Source: Lactococcus lactis (GTDB lineage Bacteria; Bacillota; Bacilli; Lactobacillales; Streptococcaceae). Taken from it: a DNA stretch of 64,000 nucleotides. The notes under the pieces are model-generated. The model was not told the DNA's origin. It saw only the letters and a list, made by a program, of their open reading frames with translations, and ran no database searches. The translations under genes and the position numbers were made by a program. The stretch covers positions 1,240,001 through 1,304,000 of the forward strand of contig NZ_CP118969.1 in NCBI RefSeq assembly GCF_029023865.1, read 5' to 3'. This document shows, one piece after another, positions 38,751 through 48,342 of this stretch. Numbering within the stretch: position 1 is the stretch's first letter; each line of letters begins with the position of its first letter.

Positions 38751-40037
38751 TTAATTTACTATAGACTCTGTTGCACCATTCATTGCCCAATCTTTTGATA
38801 AAAATAACGAATTATCAATATGATAGTTGACCTTGCTTGGTGTCTTCATGAATTTTTCAATTGCTTTGTCTGTAGCCAACCAACCTATAGTACCAAAGTG
38901 AACAGTATCACCAGAGGCATAAGGTGTGTTATACATATCTGTTAAGTCAGCAATTTGATAAAAGCCTTGACTGCGCAATTGCGTTTTAATTTTAGAGCTA
39001 AAATTTTCGAGTGTTGCTTTTGATACTCCAGTGTAAGATGACCATGAGCCGTTTACTGGTTGAATAACAAATAAAACATCATTATTATTTTTGGCAAAGA
39101 CATTTAAGAGCTGTTGGAAATCTTGATACTCTGGACTTTCTAAATAGGAAACATGTTTTTTGTAATTTTCTAGATGTTTATATTTAGATTTTATTTTCTT
39201 ATCCCAAACTTTATTATTGATTTGGAAAGGATTGTTATTTGAACTATCTTTTCCTTGGTCAACTGCCAATTTTTCTAAGTTTTCAGAGGTTGGATCATTG
39301 GGTAATTCTTTAGCAAACTTATTAATTTTTGGTGTAAGTCCAAGAGGTTGTGCTGTGAATTGTGAAACACTTGAGAAGAGTAAATCTTCTTTTCGCCAAA
39401 ATTGAAGATTGGTCGCCACAGTCATTTTTTGTAGAGTGGTCAGTGGTTTTTTATCTGCTAGACGTTCTAGAGAATTATAAATCGTCTCTTCAGATTTAAG
39501 CGATCTAAATCTTAATAAATGTTTTGCAAGTTGGGTGGTGGTATTTTCTTTAGGATCTGCTTCTTTTAACCAATCGTAAATCTCACCTTTGGATACAAAG
39601 TTTTTCAATTCACTTTCAACAATTCCTTGTTTTGAAAACCATTGTGGACTAATGACAAAAACAATTTTACGATTTTTTAACTCATTTGCCACAGAGTTCA
39701 TGTAGAAAAAGTGGGTTAAAGTAGTTGTTCCTGGTTGTCCTACTAAGAATGGCGTAAAACCAGAATTGTATTTTTTGAAATAGGCACTTGGGTGAAAAGA
39801 ATCCACATGTTCCATTTCTGATGAACCAAGAACTGGTAAAAACTCGGGGTCTGAATAGGCTTGTTTTTTAATTGAATAGCCTGTAAAGCTTGGAGTATTT
39901 AGTGGTGATTGAGCAAATTTAACAAGTTGGTCTTTTGAGTATTTCATACCAACATTTATTGGGAGAAATATCAGTAAGCCAACAAGGGCTAAAGCTGCAA
40001 TTAATGGGCCAATGGCTCTAAAAATTTTAATTTTCAT
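38751..40037 (-). CDS. dltD: D-alanyl-lipoteichoic acid biosynthesis protein
   Basis: 428 residues. One N-terminal membrane anchor (about 8-28), then an extracytoplasmic SGNH-hydrolase-like domain: LPVLGSSEMEH has the GSSE nucleophile block, and DTVHFGTIGWLATDK has the catalytic Asp/His. Accepts D-Ala via DltB/DltX on the outside and passes it to lipoteichoic acid. Overlaps dltC by 11 bp; last gene of dltXABCD. No clear terminator follows before the mgtA promoter. Confidence 0.94.
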   Translation of the reverse strand: MKIKIFRAIGPLIAALALVGLLIFLPINVGMKYSKDQLVKFAQSPLNTPSFTGYSIKKQAYSDPEFLPVLGSSEMEHVDSFHPSAYFKKYNSGFTPFLVGQPGTTTLTHFFYMNSVANELKNRKIVFVISPQWFSKQGIVESELKNFVSKGEIYDWLKEADPKENTTTQLAKHLLRFRSLKSEETIYNSLERLADKKPLTTLQKMTVATNLQFWRKEDLLFSSVSQFTAQPLGLTPKINKFAKELPNDPTSENLEKLAVDQGKDSSNNNPFQINNKVWDKKIKSKYKHLENYKKHVSYLESPEYQDFQQLLNVFAKNNNDVLFVIQPVNGSWSSYTGVSKATLENFSSKIKTQLRSQGFYQIADLTDMYNTPYASGDTVHFGTIGWLATDKAIEKFMKTPSKVNYHIDNSLFLSKDWAMNGATESIVN

Positions 40038-40266
40038 CCTTTTTTTCCTGAACGCGTGCTGCTATTTTATTTGCTGTATTCCAATCTTCACGGTCCATTT
40101 CTGATGGTGGAAGACTGATATCAAAAGCGCCTTCTAATTCAACAATGAGCATGATGGCTCTCATTGAATCAAGAATTCCTTCTTCAAATAAATCCATGTC
40201 TAAGTCTTCACGGAATTCGTCTGTGCCTGATACGGTTTCGATAATATCAAAAATTTGTTCTTTCAT
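40027..40266 (-). CDS. dltC: D-alanyl carrier protein
   Basis: 79-residue acyl-carrier fold. Phosphopantetheine attachment Ser34 in EEGILDSMRAIM. Receives D-Ala-AMP from DltA and presents it to DltB. 42 bp downstream of dltB. Confidence 0.95.
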   Translation of the reverse strand: MKEQIFDIIETVSGTDEFREDLDMDLFEEGILDSMRAIMLIVELEGAFDISLPPSEMDREDWNTANKIAARVQEKKDEN

Positions 40267-40308
40267 TTTGTTTCTCCTAATGTTTTTTTATGATATGCCT
40301 AACGCCTT

Positions 40309-41532
40309 TTAGAAGTTAGGAAGTGGGAAATGTGGATCTATGCAGTGCATAATAATGTGATTTGGTATTCCTGAGAAAATAAGGAAACTGATAAATACTA
40401 GATTAAATGTAATGAAAATACTTATAGCACTTGTCCATTTATTATCTGGAATTTTCCAGTTTTTACGTTTCTTCAGACGTTTCCATGCGTCATACCCAAT
40501 CATTAACATGGCGTGGTAGAAACCATAAAGGATGTAATACCAAGTTAAACCATGCCAGAATCCCATGAGTAACATATTTGCGAGGTAACCAACATTTGAG
40601 ATGGTTATCATATTTTTCGACCATTTTTTAACCATGAATGTTTTCACTAATCTCATGAATACAAAGTCACGGAACCAAAAACTCAAAGTCATGTGCCATC
40701 TTTGCCAAAAGTCATGAATATTTTTTGCTAAGAAGGGTTTGTTAAAGTTGTGTGGGAGGTCATATCCCATTAAATTGCTGACACCAATAGCGAAGAGTGA
40801 GTAGCCAGCAAAGTCAAAGAATAGATAGAGTCCGTAAGCATACATTGATGATGAAACATTCAAGAAGCTTGGGTGTATCGTTGCAGAGATTGCAATGCCA
40901 TGTAGCCAATATTGGTCAATCAAGTATCCGATGATGAATTTATAAAGGAAACCTTGGAAAATTCTAAAGACACCTTTATTTAATAAATCAAGGTATTTTT
41001 CAGTGACAACTGGCGCTTTTAGTTCTTTAACAAAACGTCGGAAGCGGTCAATTGGGCCTGATGAAATCGTTGGATAGAAATAGAGAAAATAAAGAAATTC
41101 TTTAAGAGGAACGGCTTTAATAAGTCCGTCTCGTATTTCCATAATCATGGCTACTGTCTTAAAACTGATGTAAGAGATTCCTAAGAATCCAAGAATTGAA
41201 CCTGGTCCAGGTCCTGGATTGAACAGAGGATGCACTTTGACAATCACTAATGGCAAAATAGAGAGCAGAATGATGAGGTAGAAAACAAAACTCTGATTCT
41301 TGTTTTGTTTTACTCGATACCACTCATAGAATTTTACAATGATAGTCTGGAAGACTCCGAAGCCGATTAATGCCCAAATTGTCACTGTTCCCGAAAATGT
41401 CAGCCAAAGAAAAGCGATGGTCAATAGGACTTGATACCACATGAGTTTTTTGCCCAGAAGCTGGGCAATAACGATAGGAATTAAAGCAAGTCCTAAAATC
41501 ACGAAGTAAAAGGGTGTTGAATAGGGTTGCAC
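40309..41532 (-). CDS. dltB: D-alanyl transfer protein (MBOAT)
   Basis: 407 residues, about 11 membrane helices. MBOAT signature with the catalytic His in LLMGFWHGLTWYYILYGFYH and the preceding conserved WQRWHMTLSFWFRDFVF. Moves D-Ala across the membrane with DltC and DltX. Start codon overlaps the dltA stop by one base. Confidence 0.95.
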   Translation of the reverse strand: MQPYSTPFYFVILGLALIPIVIAQLLGKKLMWYQVLLTIAFLWLTFSGTVTIWALIGFGVFQTIIVKFYEWYRVKQNKNQSFVFYLIILLSILPLVIVKVHPLFNPGPGPGSILGFLGISYISFKTVAMIMEIRDGLIKAVPLKEFLYFLYFYPTISSGPIDRFRRFVKELKAPVVTEKYLDLLNKGVFRIFQGFLYKFIIGYLIDQYWLHGIAISATIHPSFLNVSSSMYAYGLYLFFDFAGYSLFAIGVSNLMGYDLPHNFNKPFLAKNIHDFWQRWHMTLSFWFRDFVFMRLVKTFMVKKWSKNMITISNVGYLANMLLMGFWHGLTWYYILYGFYHAMLMIGYDAWKRLKKRKNWKIPDNKWTSAISIFITFNLVFISFLIFSGIPNHIIMHCIDPHFPLPNF

Positions 41533-43031
41533 TAGTTGTCACCTCGCTCTTTTTGGGCGAGTGCCTTGCGGTCAACTTTGCCATTTTGATTCAATGGGAA
41601 CTTTTTAAGATAAACAAACTTAGTTGGCATCATGTAATCCATAATTGTTTTTGAAAGTTCAGCTTTGAGTTCTTTTGTGAAGGCGCGTTCGGCTGCACGG
41701 TCTTCAAATGTTTTTTCTGTTTCTAAATAAGCGATTAATGCGGTGACTTTATGCTGGTCATTTGTTTTCGGTAAGACTACCGCTTTTTCAATCTCTTTTA
41801 AGTTTTGAATATTGGCTTCAATATCTTGAAGTTCAATACGGAATCCATTAAATTTAACTTGAAAATCAATTCGTCCTTGGTAACGGAGCATTCCGTCAGC
41901 GGAAATTGAACCGGCATCTCCTGTATGATAAGCGGGTTTTCCGTCGACTGTGAAAAAGGCTTGCTCAGTTTTTTCTGGATTTTCAAAGTAACCTTTGGCT
42001 ACCGAATCACCAATAATGATGATTTCCTTATCCATAATTTTTAAGTCAACACCTGGTTTGGCAAAACCAATTGGGACACGATCATTTTCTGTCAGTAATT
42101 CTTTCGTGATTTTTACTGACGAAATGGCTCCTGTTGCTTCTGTTGGACCATAGGTATTGTATATATTTGCTGACGGAAAAGCTGTCAGTAATTTTTCTGC
42201 TGTTTTCTTTGTTAATTCTTCACCGCAGAAAATAAATTGAACTAATTGAGGGTGTTCTTTCTCAGTGAACGAAGGGTCCAATAAGCAAATATCAACAAAT
42301 GATGGTGTTGAAATCCAAGTATTAATGACCGTTTTGTTCAAACGTTCAAAAAGTAATTTGAAGTTGGTTGTTTCGTCACGTGAGAGTGAAATTAATGTTC
42401 CGCCAGTTGTAAGACTTGGATACAAGCTGAAAATTGATAAATCAAAGCTGTAAAGGGCTTGTGACAAGATTTGATTATTTTCATTTTTCATAAAATCATT
42501 GTTCATCCAATTGGTGAAAGTCACAAGATTATCATGACTGACTTCAACACCTTTTGGTACTCCTGTTGTTCCAGAAGTATAAATAATATAATTGCTGTCA
42601 TTTCCAGAAACAGCTTTAGAAAAATCAAGTGCTGGAAGTTTGTCAGTCAAAATCTGGTCAGTAAGTTCAAGAGAAATTCTGTCAGTAAAAAGTGCTTCAA
42701 AATCTGCTGACAGCTCAACTGTAGTGAGTACCGCCGCTGGTTTTGCCGCTGATTTAATCATTTCTGTCCGCTCAAATGGTGTGTGAGCATCAACAGGAAT
42801 ATAAGCGTGACCAGTTAAATTTGTCGCAAGCATGGCTGCTAAAGTGATAAAATCGTTTTTACCGAAAATCAAGATTGGACGCTGATTTAAATTGCGTTCA
42901 TTGATTTGTTCTGAGATATGTGAAACCGCGGCAAATAATTGACGGTAAGTAAATTTCTGCTCACGCTCGGCAAGTACAATAAGGTCTGGTTCTTTTTTTG
43001 CAATTTCAAAAATTTGTTCTAATAATTTCAT
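41532..43031 (-). CDS. dltA: D-alanine:carrier protein ligase
   Basis: 499-residue adenylate-forming enzyme. Motifs: YIIYTSGTTGVPKGVEVSH (A3 P-loop), FIFCGEELT, YNTYGPTEATGA (A5), YHTGDAGSISADGMLRYQGRIDFQVKFNG (A7/A8), and the C-terminal Lys in NQNGKVDRKAL (A10). Activates D-Ala with ATP and loads DltC. Ribosome site GAAGGAG. The gene is rich in the heptamer CTGTCAG/CTGACAG. Confidence 0.95.
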   Translation of the reverse strand: MKLLEQIFEIAKKEPDLIVLAEREQKFTYRQLFAAVSHISEQINERNLNQRPILIFGKNDFITLAAMLATNLTGHAYIPVDAHTPFERTEMIKSAAKPAAVLTTVELSADFEALFTDRISLELTDQILTDKLPALDFSKAVSGNDSNYIIYTSGTTGVPKGVEVSHDNLVTFTNWMNNDFMKNENNQILSQALYSFDLSIFSLYPSLTTGGTLISLSRDETTNFKLLFERLNKTVINTWISTPSFVDICLLDPSFTEKEHPQLVQFIFCGEELTKKTAEKLLTAFPSANIYNTYGPTEATGAISSVKITKELLTENDRVPIGFAKPGVDLKIMDKEIIIIGDSVAKGYFENPEKTEQAFFTVDGKPAYHTGDAGSISADGMLRYQGRIDFQVKFNGFRIELQDIEANIQNLKEIEKAVVLPKTNDQHKVTALIAYLETEKTFEDRAAERAFTKELKAELSKTIMDYMMPTKFVYLKKFPLNQNGKVDRKALAQKERGDN

Positions 43032-43055
43032 AATTAACTCCTTCGATAATTCTCT

Positions 43056-43187
43056 CTAAAATTCGTTATAGATAAAGTGTGCTCCGCCAGTATGACTGTA
43101 GGAATAAAGATAGAGCAGAATTAAAATAATTATAAAGTAAAATACTGTTTTAGCCAAAAATAGACGAATTTCTTTTTTCTTGTCCAT
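43056..43187 (-). CDS. dltX: DltX teichoic-acid D-Ala incorporation-associated peptide
   Basis: 43 residues, ATG at 43187 with AGGAG five nt upstream. N-terminal MDKKKEIRLFLAK, one membrane helix (about 14-29), and the C-terminal motif ending HFIYNEF that accepts D-Ala in DltX. First gene of the dlt operon, 24 bp before dltA. Confidence 0.9.
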   Translation of the reverse strand: MDKKKEIRLFLAKTVFYFIIILILLYLYSYSHTGGAHFIYNEF

Positions 43188-43262
43188 TGGAACTCCTTTT
43201 AAATATAAAGTAATAAGAGGTTTTTAGAATAATCAGTTAATCTCATATCATTTATGACTCTG

Positions 43263-43271
43263 ATTATAACA
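43263..43271 (-). promoter_or_regulatory. dlt operon extended -10 promoter
   Basis: TGTTATAAT on the minus strand, about 75 bp before dltX. The -35 region falls in the T-run of the neighbouring terminator and is poor. Confidence 0.55.
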
Positions 43272-43283
43272 TTTATTAAAGAA

Positions 43284-43315
43284 AAAAAACTTACATTTGT
43301 GTAAGTTTAATTTAT
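43284..43315 (-). terminator. Terminator of the thi operon
   Basis: AAACTTAC-acaaat-GTAAGTTT followed by T5 on the minus strand. Confidence 0.8.
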
Positions 43316-43376
43316 ATAATAAAAAGAAAACGGAATCATTTTGTTTTGTTGTATTTTTAAGGGTACAACATCTTTT

Positions 43377-44024
43377 TCATCTAATATTTTGCTTAATTTT
43401 TTGAACCATATTTTTGTAATTTTCGGATTCTGTCAGCAAAGAAATTACCGCAACTCCACCCAAACCAATTTTTGAAAGCTCTGTCAGTGAATTTTCAGTA
43501 ATTCCACCAATTCCAACAGTTGGTAATTGATTATGCTCAAGCATTTTTCTTAAATGGTCAACCCCAATTGGTTCTGCTGCGTCGGACTTGCTATTTGTTG
43601 GATAAATTGGACCAATTCCCAAATAGTCAGCTCCACTTTTTTGAGCGCTTTCTAATTCCATATCATTACTGACAGAAAGTCCTACCCACATTTCTTAGCC
43701 AATCAGCTCACGAATTTTACTGACAGAATCATCGTCTTGTCCGACATGAATCCCGTCAGCTGACAGTTCACGCGCTAATTCAACATCATCATTCACAATA
43801 AAAGAAACAGCCGCTTTCTGAGCTACTTCTTGTAGTCTTTTTGCTACTTCTAATCGTTGATTATTATTTTTATAAATTGTTCCCTTATCACGAAATTGAT
43901 AAACCGTTACTCCACTTTTTATGATTACAGAAATTTTATCGATTGCATCATCAATTGAAAGTTTTGGAAAATCTTGTGGGCCAGCAATAAAATACGCCCT
44001 CAGGTCTAAAATTTTATTTTTCAT
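43377..44024 (-). pseudogene. thiE: Thiamine-phosphate synthase interrupted by one in-frame TAA
   Basis: 216 codons in one frame with a single TAA at 43697-43695 (codon 110, SKIRELIG-stop-EMWVGLSVSN). Codons around it read as normal ThiE: YQFRDKG near the N-terminus, ADGIHVGQDD, then GADYLGIGPIYPT and PTVGIGGI for phosphate binding. ThiE proteins commonly have Lys here, so AAA to TAA is likely. Last gene of thiM-thiD-thiE; overlaps thiD by 11 bp. Without readthrough the strain cannot join HMP-PP and HET-P. Confidence 0.88.
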
Positions 44025-44817
44025 TAATTGTCACCCAATGGTTTAACGGTCCATGACCGTGACCAACATTAATTGTTTGTGAAATAGCTTCAGTAATAAA
44101 CAATTTAGCTTTTGGCATCACTTCTTTTAAATCTTCTCCTAAAGCTAAATGAGCTGTAATATAAGAAGAAAGTGTATCTCCGGTTCCGTGTGTTCTTTCT
44201 GTCAGTAATCTTTTAGAGTCATAAGTACTGACAGAACCATCTGTCATCAATAAATAATCTCTGACCAGTTCTCCATTACCATGTCCCCCTTTAATCAGCA
44301 CATTTTTAGCACCTAACTTTTGAATATCATGAAGGGCTTTTAAAATTTCCTTTTCGTCAATAATTTTATAGCCACACATAACCTCTGCCTCTTCCAAATT
44401 GGGAGTGACCAATTCTGCTAAAGGTAACAATTCATTTTTTATCAAATCAATGGCTTCTCTTGTCAAAAGAATTGCCCCGCCTTTAGCCACCATTACTGGA
44501 TCCACCACCAAATGCTTCGGTTTATATTTTTTCAAGCCTTGAATTACCGCTTCAACTTGAGCAGTATCAAAAAGTGCCCCCGTTTTAGCTGCCGAAATTT
44601 CCAAATCAGAAAATACTGAGTCAAATTGAGCCAAAATAAAAGCTTTATTTGTCGGTAAAATTTCTTGTACTCCATAGGTATTTTGCGCTGTCAACCCTGT
44701 CACAATTGTTGCCGAATATACTTTTTGATTATGAAAAGTTTTTAGGTCAGCATTAATACCAGCCCCACCAGAAGAATCAATTCCAGCGATTGTCACAACT
44801 TGAGAAACATCAATCAT
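44014..44817 (-). CDS. thiD: HMP/HMP-phosphate kinase
   Basis: 267 residues from the ATG at 44817 (GGGAG upstream). Ribokinase fold: AGIDSSGGAGINADLKTF, VTGLTAQNT, VDPVMVAKGG, TPNLEEAEVMCG, and RTHGTGDTLSSYI with the catalytic Asp. Phosphorylates hydroxymethylpyrimidine twice. Start lies 14 bp before the thiM stop. Confidence 0.93.
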   Translation of the reverse strand: MIDVSQVVTIAGIDSSGGAGINADLKTFHNQKVYSATIVTGLTAQNTYGVQEILPTNKAFILAQFDSVFSDLEISAAKTGALFDTAQVEAVIQGLKKYKPKHLVVDPVMVAKGGAILLTREAIDLIKNELLPLAELVTPNLEEAEVMCGYKIIDEKEILKALHDIQKLGAKNVLIKGGHGNGELVRDYLLMTDGSVSTYDSKRLLTERTHGTGDTLSSYITAHLALGEDLKEVMPKAKLFITEAISQTINVGHGHGPLNHWVTINEK

Positions 44818-44830
44818 TTCTTTTTCTCCC

Positions 44831-45583
44831 TTATATAACCTCTTGCGTCGCTTGATAAATTTTATCAAGAAGACGATTCACAAAATTTCCTGGTAGATTT
44901 TCTACTTGCTCAGTAGCTTTCACACCAGATTCACCGAAGAATTCTGTCGCTTCATAAGCCGCCTTAAATAAATCATCAGATACAGCCGCAAAAGTTCCAA
45001 CAATTGCTGACAACATATCCCCACAGCCAACATTAATTTTAAAAAGTGGACTATCAGTTTCAACAAATAGTTCCTCAAACCCATTAGAAATAACATCAAC
45101 TTTTCCAGTTTGAATAATGACTGCCCCTGTTTTTTGAGCAGCAACTCGCGCGTGCTCAACTTCTAAATTTGACTCAAGTGCATCAATTCCTTTGTTCAAG
45201 CTTTCTTTATCAGCAAACCAAGCAATTTCCGCTGAATTCCCACGAATGATATCAAATTTCACCTCTTGCATTAATCTTTTGACAAAATTTGCTCTAAAAG
45301 GGACATTGACAGCAACTGGGTCCAAAATTAAAGGTTTGTGCTTTTGATTTGCTAACTGACAAATAGTCAAAAAAAGCGGATAATCCTTTTCTGAAATGGT
45401 TCCAATATTAACCACTACAGCATCTGCAATTTCAACTAAAGTTTCACTTTCTGAAATTTCCGCAGTCATTAATGGTGAACCACCAGCAAAACTAATCGCA
45501 TCCGCAACTCTTTGTGGAGTTACAAAATTCGCTAAATTTAAGATAAGTGGTTGTTTTTCTTGAATCTTTTCTAAAATTGACAT
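44831..45583 (-). CDS. thiM: Hydroxyethylthiazole kinase
   Basis: 250 residues from the ATG at 45583 (AGGAGTTTTTTG). ThiM motifs: TNFVTPQRVADA-like LNLANFVTPQRVADAISFAGGSPLMT, LDPVAVNVPFR, IRGNSAEI, and NVGCGDMLSAIVG with catalytic Asp. Phosphorylates thiazole. First gene behind the TPP riboswitch, so the operon is a salvage set rather than full thiamine synthesis. Confidence 0.94.
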   Translation of the reverse strand: MSILEKIQEKQPLILNLANFVTPQRVADAISFAGGSPLMTAEISESETLVEIADAVVVNIGTISEKDYPLFLTICQLANQKHKPLILDPVAVNVPFRANFVKRLMQEVKFDIIRGNSAEIAWFADKESLNKGIDALESNLEVEHARVAAQKTGAVIIQTGKVDVISNGFEELFVETDSPLFKINVGCGDMLSAIVGTFAAVSDDLFKAAYEATEFFGESGVKATEQVENLPGNFVNRLLDKIYQATQEVI

Positions 45584-45588
45584 CAAAA

Positions 45589-45610
45589 AACTCCTTTATA
45601 GACACAAGGA
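45589..45610 (-). promoter_or_regulatory. SD-sequestering hairpin of thiM
   Basis: CTCCTT pairs with AAGGAG, the thiM ribosome site, across a short loop. No terminator lies between the TPP aptamer and thiM, so this is likely the translational expression platform. Confidence 0.7.
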
Positions 45611-45671
45611 GGGCTCTAGTATGATAAGAAAGTAAGCTAAAAGATTTTCATAAAGAAAATACAATTAAAAC

Positions 45672-45765
45672 TCGGACACATTCTTACGCAGGTCTTAACC
45701 TGTTCAAGTCTGATGGTCTTTCTCAACCGGTAATTTTAGTTTTTACCAGTACCCATTGTGTTATT
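45672..45765 (-). promoter_or_regulatory. TPP riboswitch (thi-box)
   Basis: Minus strand ACACAATGGGTACTGG...TTGAGAAAGACC...TTGAACAGGTTAAGACCTGCGTAAGAATGTGT matches the thi-box: the GGGT start, the TGAGA pyrimidine-binding loop and the CCTG..GCGTAAG..ATGT block. Confidence 0.92.
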
Positions 45766-45836
45766 GATTTATTTTTAAAACTACAACTACTTTAACATAT
45801 TTAAACTAAAAAAACTAATTTCGCAAATATACAAAA

Positions 45837-45867
45837 GAAAAAACCTAGCCCAAAAGGCAGGTTTTTC
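45837..45867 (-). terminator. Terminator of the glycosyltransferase operon
   Basis: AAAAACCT.GCC-ttttg-GGC.AGGTTTTT immediately after the stop. Confidence 0.8.
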
Positions 45868-48342
45868 TTATTTTTTATACTCATCAATATGAGGGTCAAC
45901 ACTTTCTTCTTGACGATTAGTTTTTACCCAATCATTTTTAGAGTTGAAATATCGAATGGCTGACTGTGGATAAATTTGAGTTAAAATAAGTAGAAATTTC
46001 GTCAGATTAACCGTATCTTTCACTACATCCCACACCCTTGTTTTTTCTTGAGATTTTCCTTTGTTATAAAGAATAGCCCATACAAAATTCACAAAGATAA
46101 TATAAATTGACATCACGATAAAAAGCACAACAACAATTTTAAGTGATTGAGTAATCCCTGATAGGATAGCAGAATTAACAATCATAATCAGTGTATAAAT
46201 TACAATGATATATTCAATCCCCATTAACCAAGGTTTCAGTAGGGTCATCAATAATTCAAACTTCTGTTTATTCTGCAATTTTTTTGACCGAATCGTCGGT
46301 AAAATATATTTTGAAGATTGGATATTTCCCTGCGCCCATCGCACTCGTTGTTTAACCAAAGCTTCATTATCATTGATAATCCCTGTTTGTTCAATGTAAA
46401 TATCATCAAATTGAGCATTTTTAACTTCAATATCTGACAGAAACAGACGGGTTGATAAATCAAAATCTTCCACAAGAGAATCTGTCCAAGGGTCTTCATT
46501 CAATGCCTGAAGAGTACTTAATTTACAGAACTGTCCATTTCCACCAAAAGCAACTGTATTGGTCAAAGTCCGAAACATCTGTGTCGCATTGATAATTTCA
46601 GAAAATTCCAAGTCTTGTGAAGCATCTTTAAGCAAATTGGCAACACGAACCTTGGATTGCAAACCAGTAAGCTTAGCATCATGATTGAAAACCATATTTA
46701 CTTTTTCAAAATAATTGTTATCAAGTTTTGTATCGGCATCAATTATCGCAATAAGAACATCCTCCGGAGCAATTCCAGCTTCTTGAATTTGCTCACTAAT
46801 TTGATAATAAGCCCAATTCAAAGCCGTCCCTTTTCCTTTTTGCGCATTAGGTTTAATACGTCTTAGAACATTCAATCGAGAATCTTGAATTTCAGAAATT
46901 TTTTCTAAGCTCCGATCATCACTTGCATCATCAATAACAGTTACTACCAAATTCTCATAATTATTTTTCAAAATACTTTTCAAAGTCGTTTGAATAACCA
47001 ATTCTTCATTCAAACACGGAATCAAAACATAAATATGAAATTGTTTTTTTATTTTCTCATCTTTGAAATCTAATGCTGTTATCTTTTGTCTTTTATTATA
47101 TGAATACCACAAAATAACGACTTCTACCGTATAGTAAAGAAATACGAAAACTGAAAAAATAAAGAAAATATAATTGATACGGTCAAAAATATCAAAAACC
47201 AAATAACTTTGTTTCCAATAATGATATCTTACAATATATAAATAGAGGAAAGGCAAGCTTGAACCAATATATAGCAATATCTTCGTTCTTGGTCTGATAA
47301 ATTTTTTCAAACCTGTATAGATTGTCAAAAGCATAATCACAACAACTTCAAAAATTTGTAGCGCAAAATAACTATTGAAAATTTTGTTATTAAAATGAAT
47401 AAAATTAGTTGGTGGATTAAGAAGGAAAAGATAAGCATAAACTCCCAGAGCAACCAGTATTAATACATAAATTGGTTTTAATGACAGTATCTTTTTCTTT
47501 GATTTTTCTCCCTTATATCCAATAACTAAAGCAAAAGCAATAATTGGTAGGACGAATTGAGAAAATACAGTCAATCCTTCTATCCAATGTGCCAAAAAGA
47601 CATTATAGTTAAGCTCAATGCTATTAAAGAAACCTTCTTGAGCAAAATTAAAGGTAATATTTACTTGAGTTCCTGAATAAACGATTAATGCAACGATGTA
47701 GACAACTAAGAGCACATAAACCGTATATTTGATATTCTTTCCTAATTGTTTGGCATCAATCCCACTAAATTTACAAAAACTCAAATACATGATTGGCATA
47801 AATGGTACAATCAGATACCTGATATCCATATTACTGACAATCGAGAAATCAAACCCCTGATGTTCAACCAAGAATTTAATAATGAATTGAATCGTTATAA
47901 TTGGCAATGTAACGAACCACAAAGAAGCAATCAATGTTGCTAATTTATAAATTAACCTCTTCTTTGTTGAAACATAATAAGCTAAAGCACAACAAAGTAA
48001 AATGAAGATAGCAATCAAAAATCGGAAGGGAAATAACTGTGGAACAGCATGTTCCCCACCTATAAGGTAAGTCAAGGAAACGATTAAGCGATTGGAACCA
48101 TACATCAGGAAACCAAAGACACCGAGAATACTCAAATTTCTAACTGAATTCGGAATTTTTTCGCTATCCGTAATGATAAAAAATGAGCTAAGCATCAAAG
48201 GAGCCACAAAAAAGAAAATGGTAAAGAATTTTTCTCTAGAAGTAAAATTTGATAAGCGGAAAATAAACTCAAAATTAAAGAGGAAGATAAAAATGAGACA
48301 GACAGACTGGAAAGACTTTAAATTAATTTTTTTATTTTTCAT
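45868..48342 (-). CDS. Processive membrane glycosyltransferase (GT2)
   Basis: 824 residues. About 11-12 helices fill residues 1-420, a GT2 domain follows (about 430-690), then two or three more helices. GT2 motifs: VTVIDDASDDRS, AIIDADTKLDNNYF (DxD), LVEDFDLSTRL (the ED acceptor motif) and QRVRWAQGN (QxxRW), so it is a polymerising BcsA/PgaC-like synthase. Preceded by UDP-GlcNAc 2-epimerase with an 11-bp overlap; ManNAc or GlcNAc is the likely donor sugar. The long N-terminal helical domain is unusual for PgaC. Confidence 0.85.
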   Translation of the reverse strand: MKNKKINLKSFQSVCLIFIFLFNFEFIFRLSNFTSREKFFTIFFFVAPLMLSSFFIITDSEKIPNSVRNLSILGVFGFLMYGSNRLIVSLTYLIGGEHAVPQLFPFRFLIAIFILLCCALAYYVSTKKRLIYKLATLIASLWFVTLPIITIQFIIKFLVEHQGFDFSIVSNMDIRYLIVPFMPIMYLSFCKFSGIDAKQLGKNIKYTVYVLLVVYIVALIVYSGTQVNITFNFAQEGFFNSIELNYNVFLAHWIEGLTVFSQFVLPIIAFALVIGYKGEKSKKKILSLKPIYVLILVALGVYAYLFLLNPPTNFIHFNNKIFNSYFALQIFEVVVIMLLTIYTGLKKFIRPRTKILLYIGSSLPFLYLYIVRYHYWKQSYLVFDIFDRINYIFFIFSVFVFLYYTVEVVILWYSYNKRQKITALDFKDEKIKKQFHIYVLIPCLNEELVIQTTLKSILKNNYENLVVTVIDDASDDRSLEKISEIQDSRLNVLRRIKPNAQKGKGTALNWAYYQISEQIQEAGIAPEDVLIAIIDADTKLDNNYFEKVNMVFNHDAKLTGLQSKVRVANLLKDASQDLEFSEIINATQMFRTLTNTVAFGGNGQFCKLSTLQALNEDPWTDSLVEDFDLSTRLFLSDIEVKNAQFDDIYIEQTGIINDNEALVKQRVRWAQGNIQSSKYILPTIRSKKLQNKQKFELLMTLLKPWLMGIEYIIVIYTLIMIVNSAILSGITQSLKIVVVLFIVMSIYIIFVNFVWAILYNKGKSQEKTRVWDVVKDTVNLTKFLLILTQIYPQSAIRYFNSKNDWVKTNRQEESVDPHIDEYKK

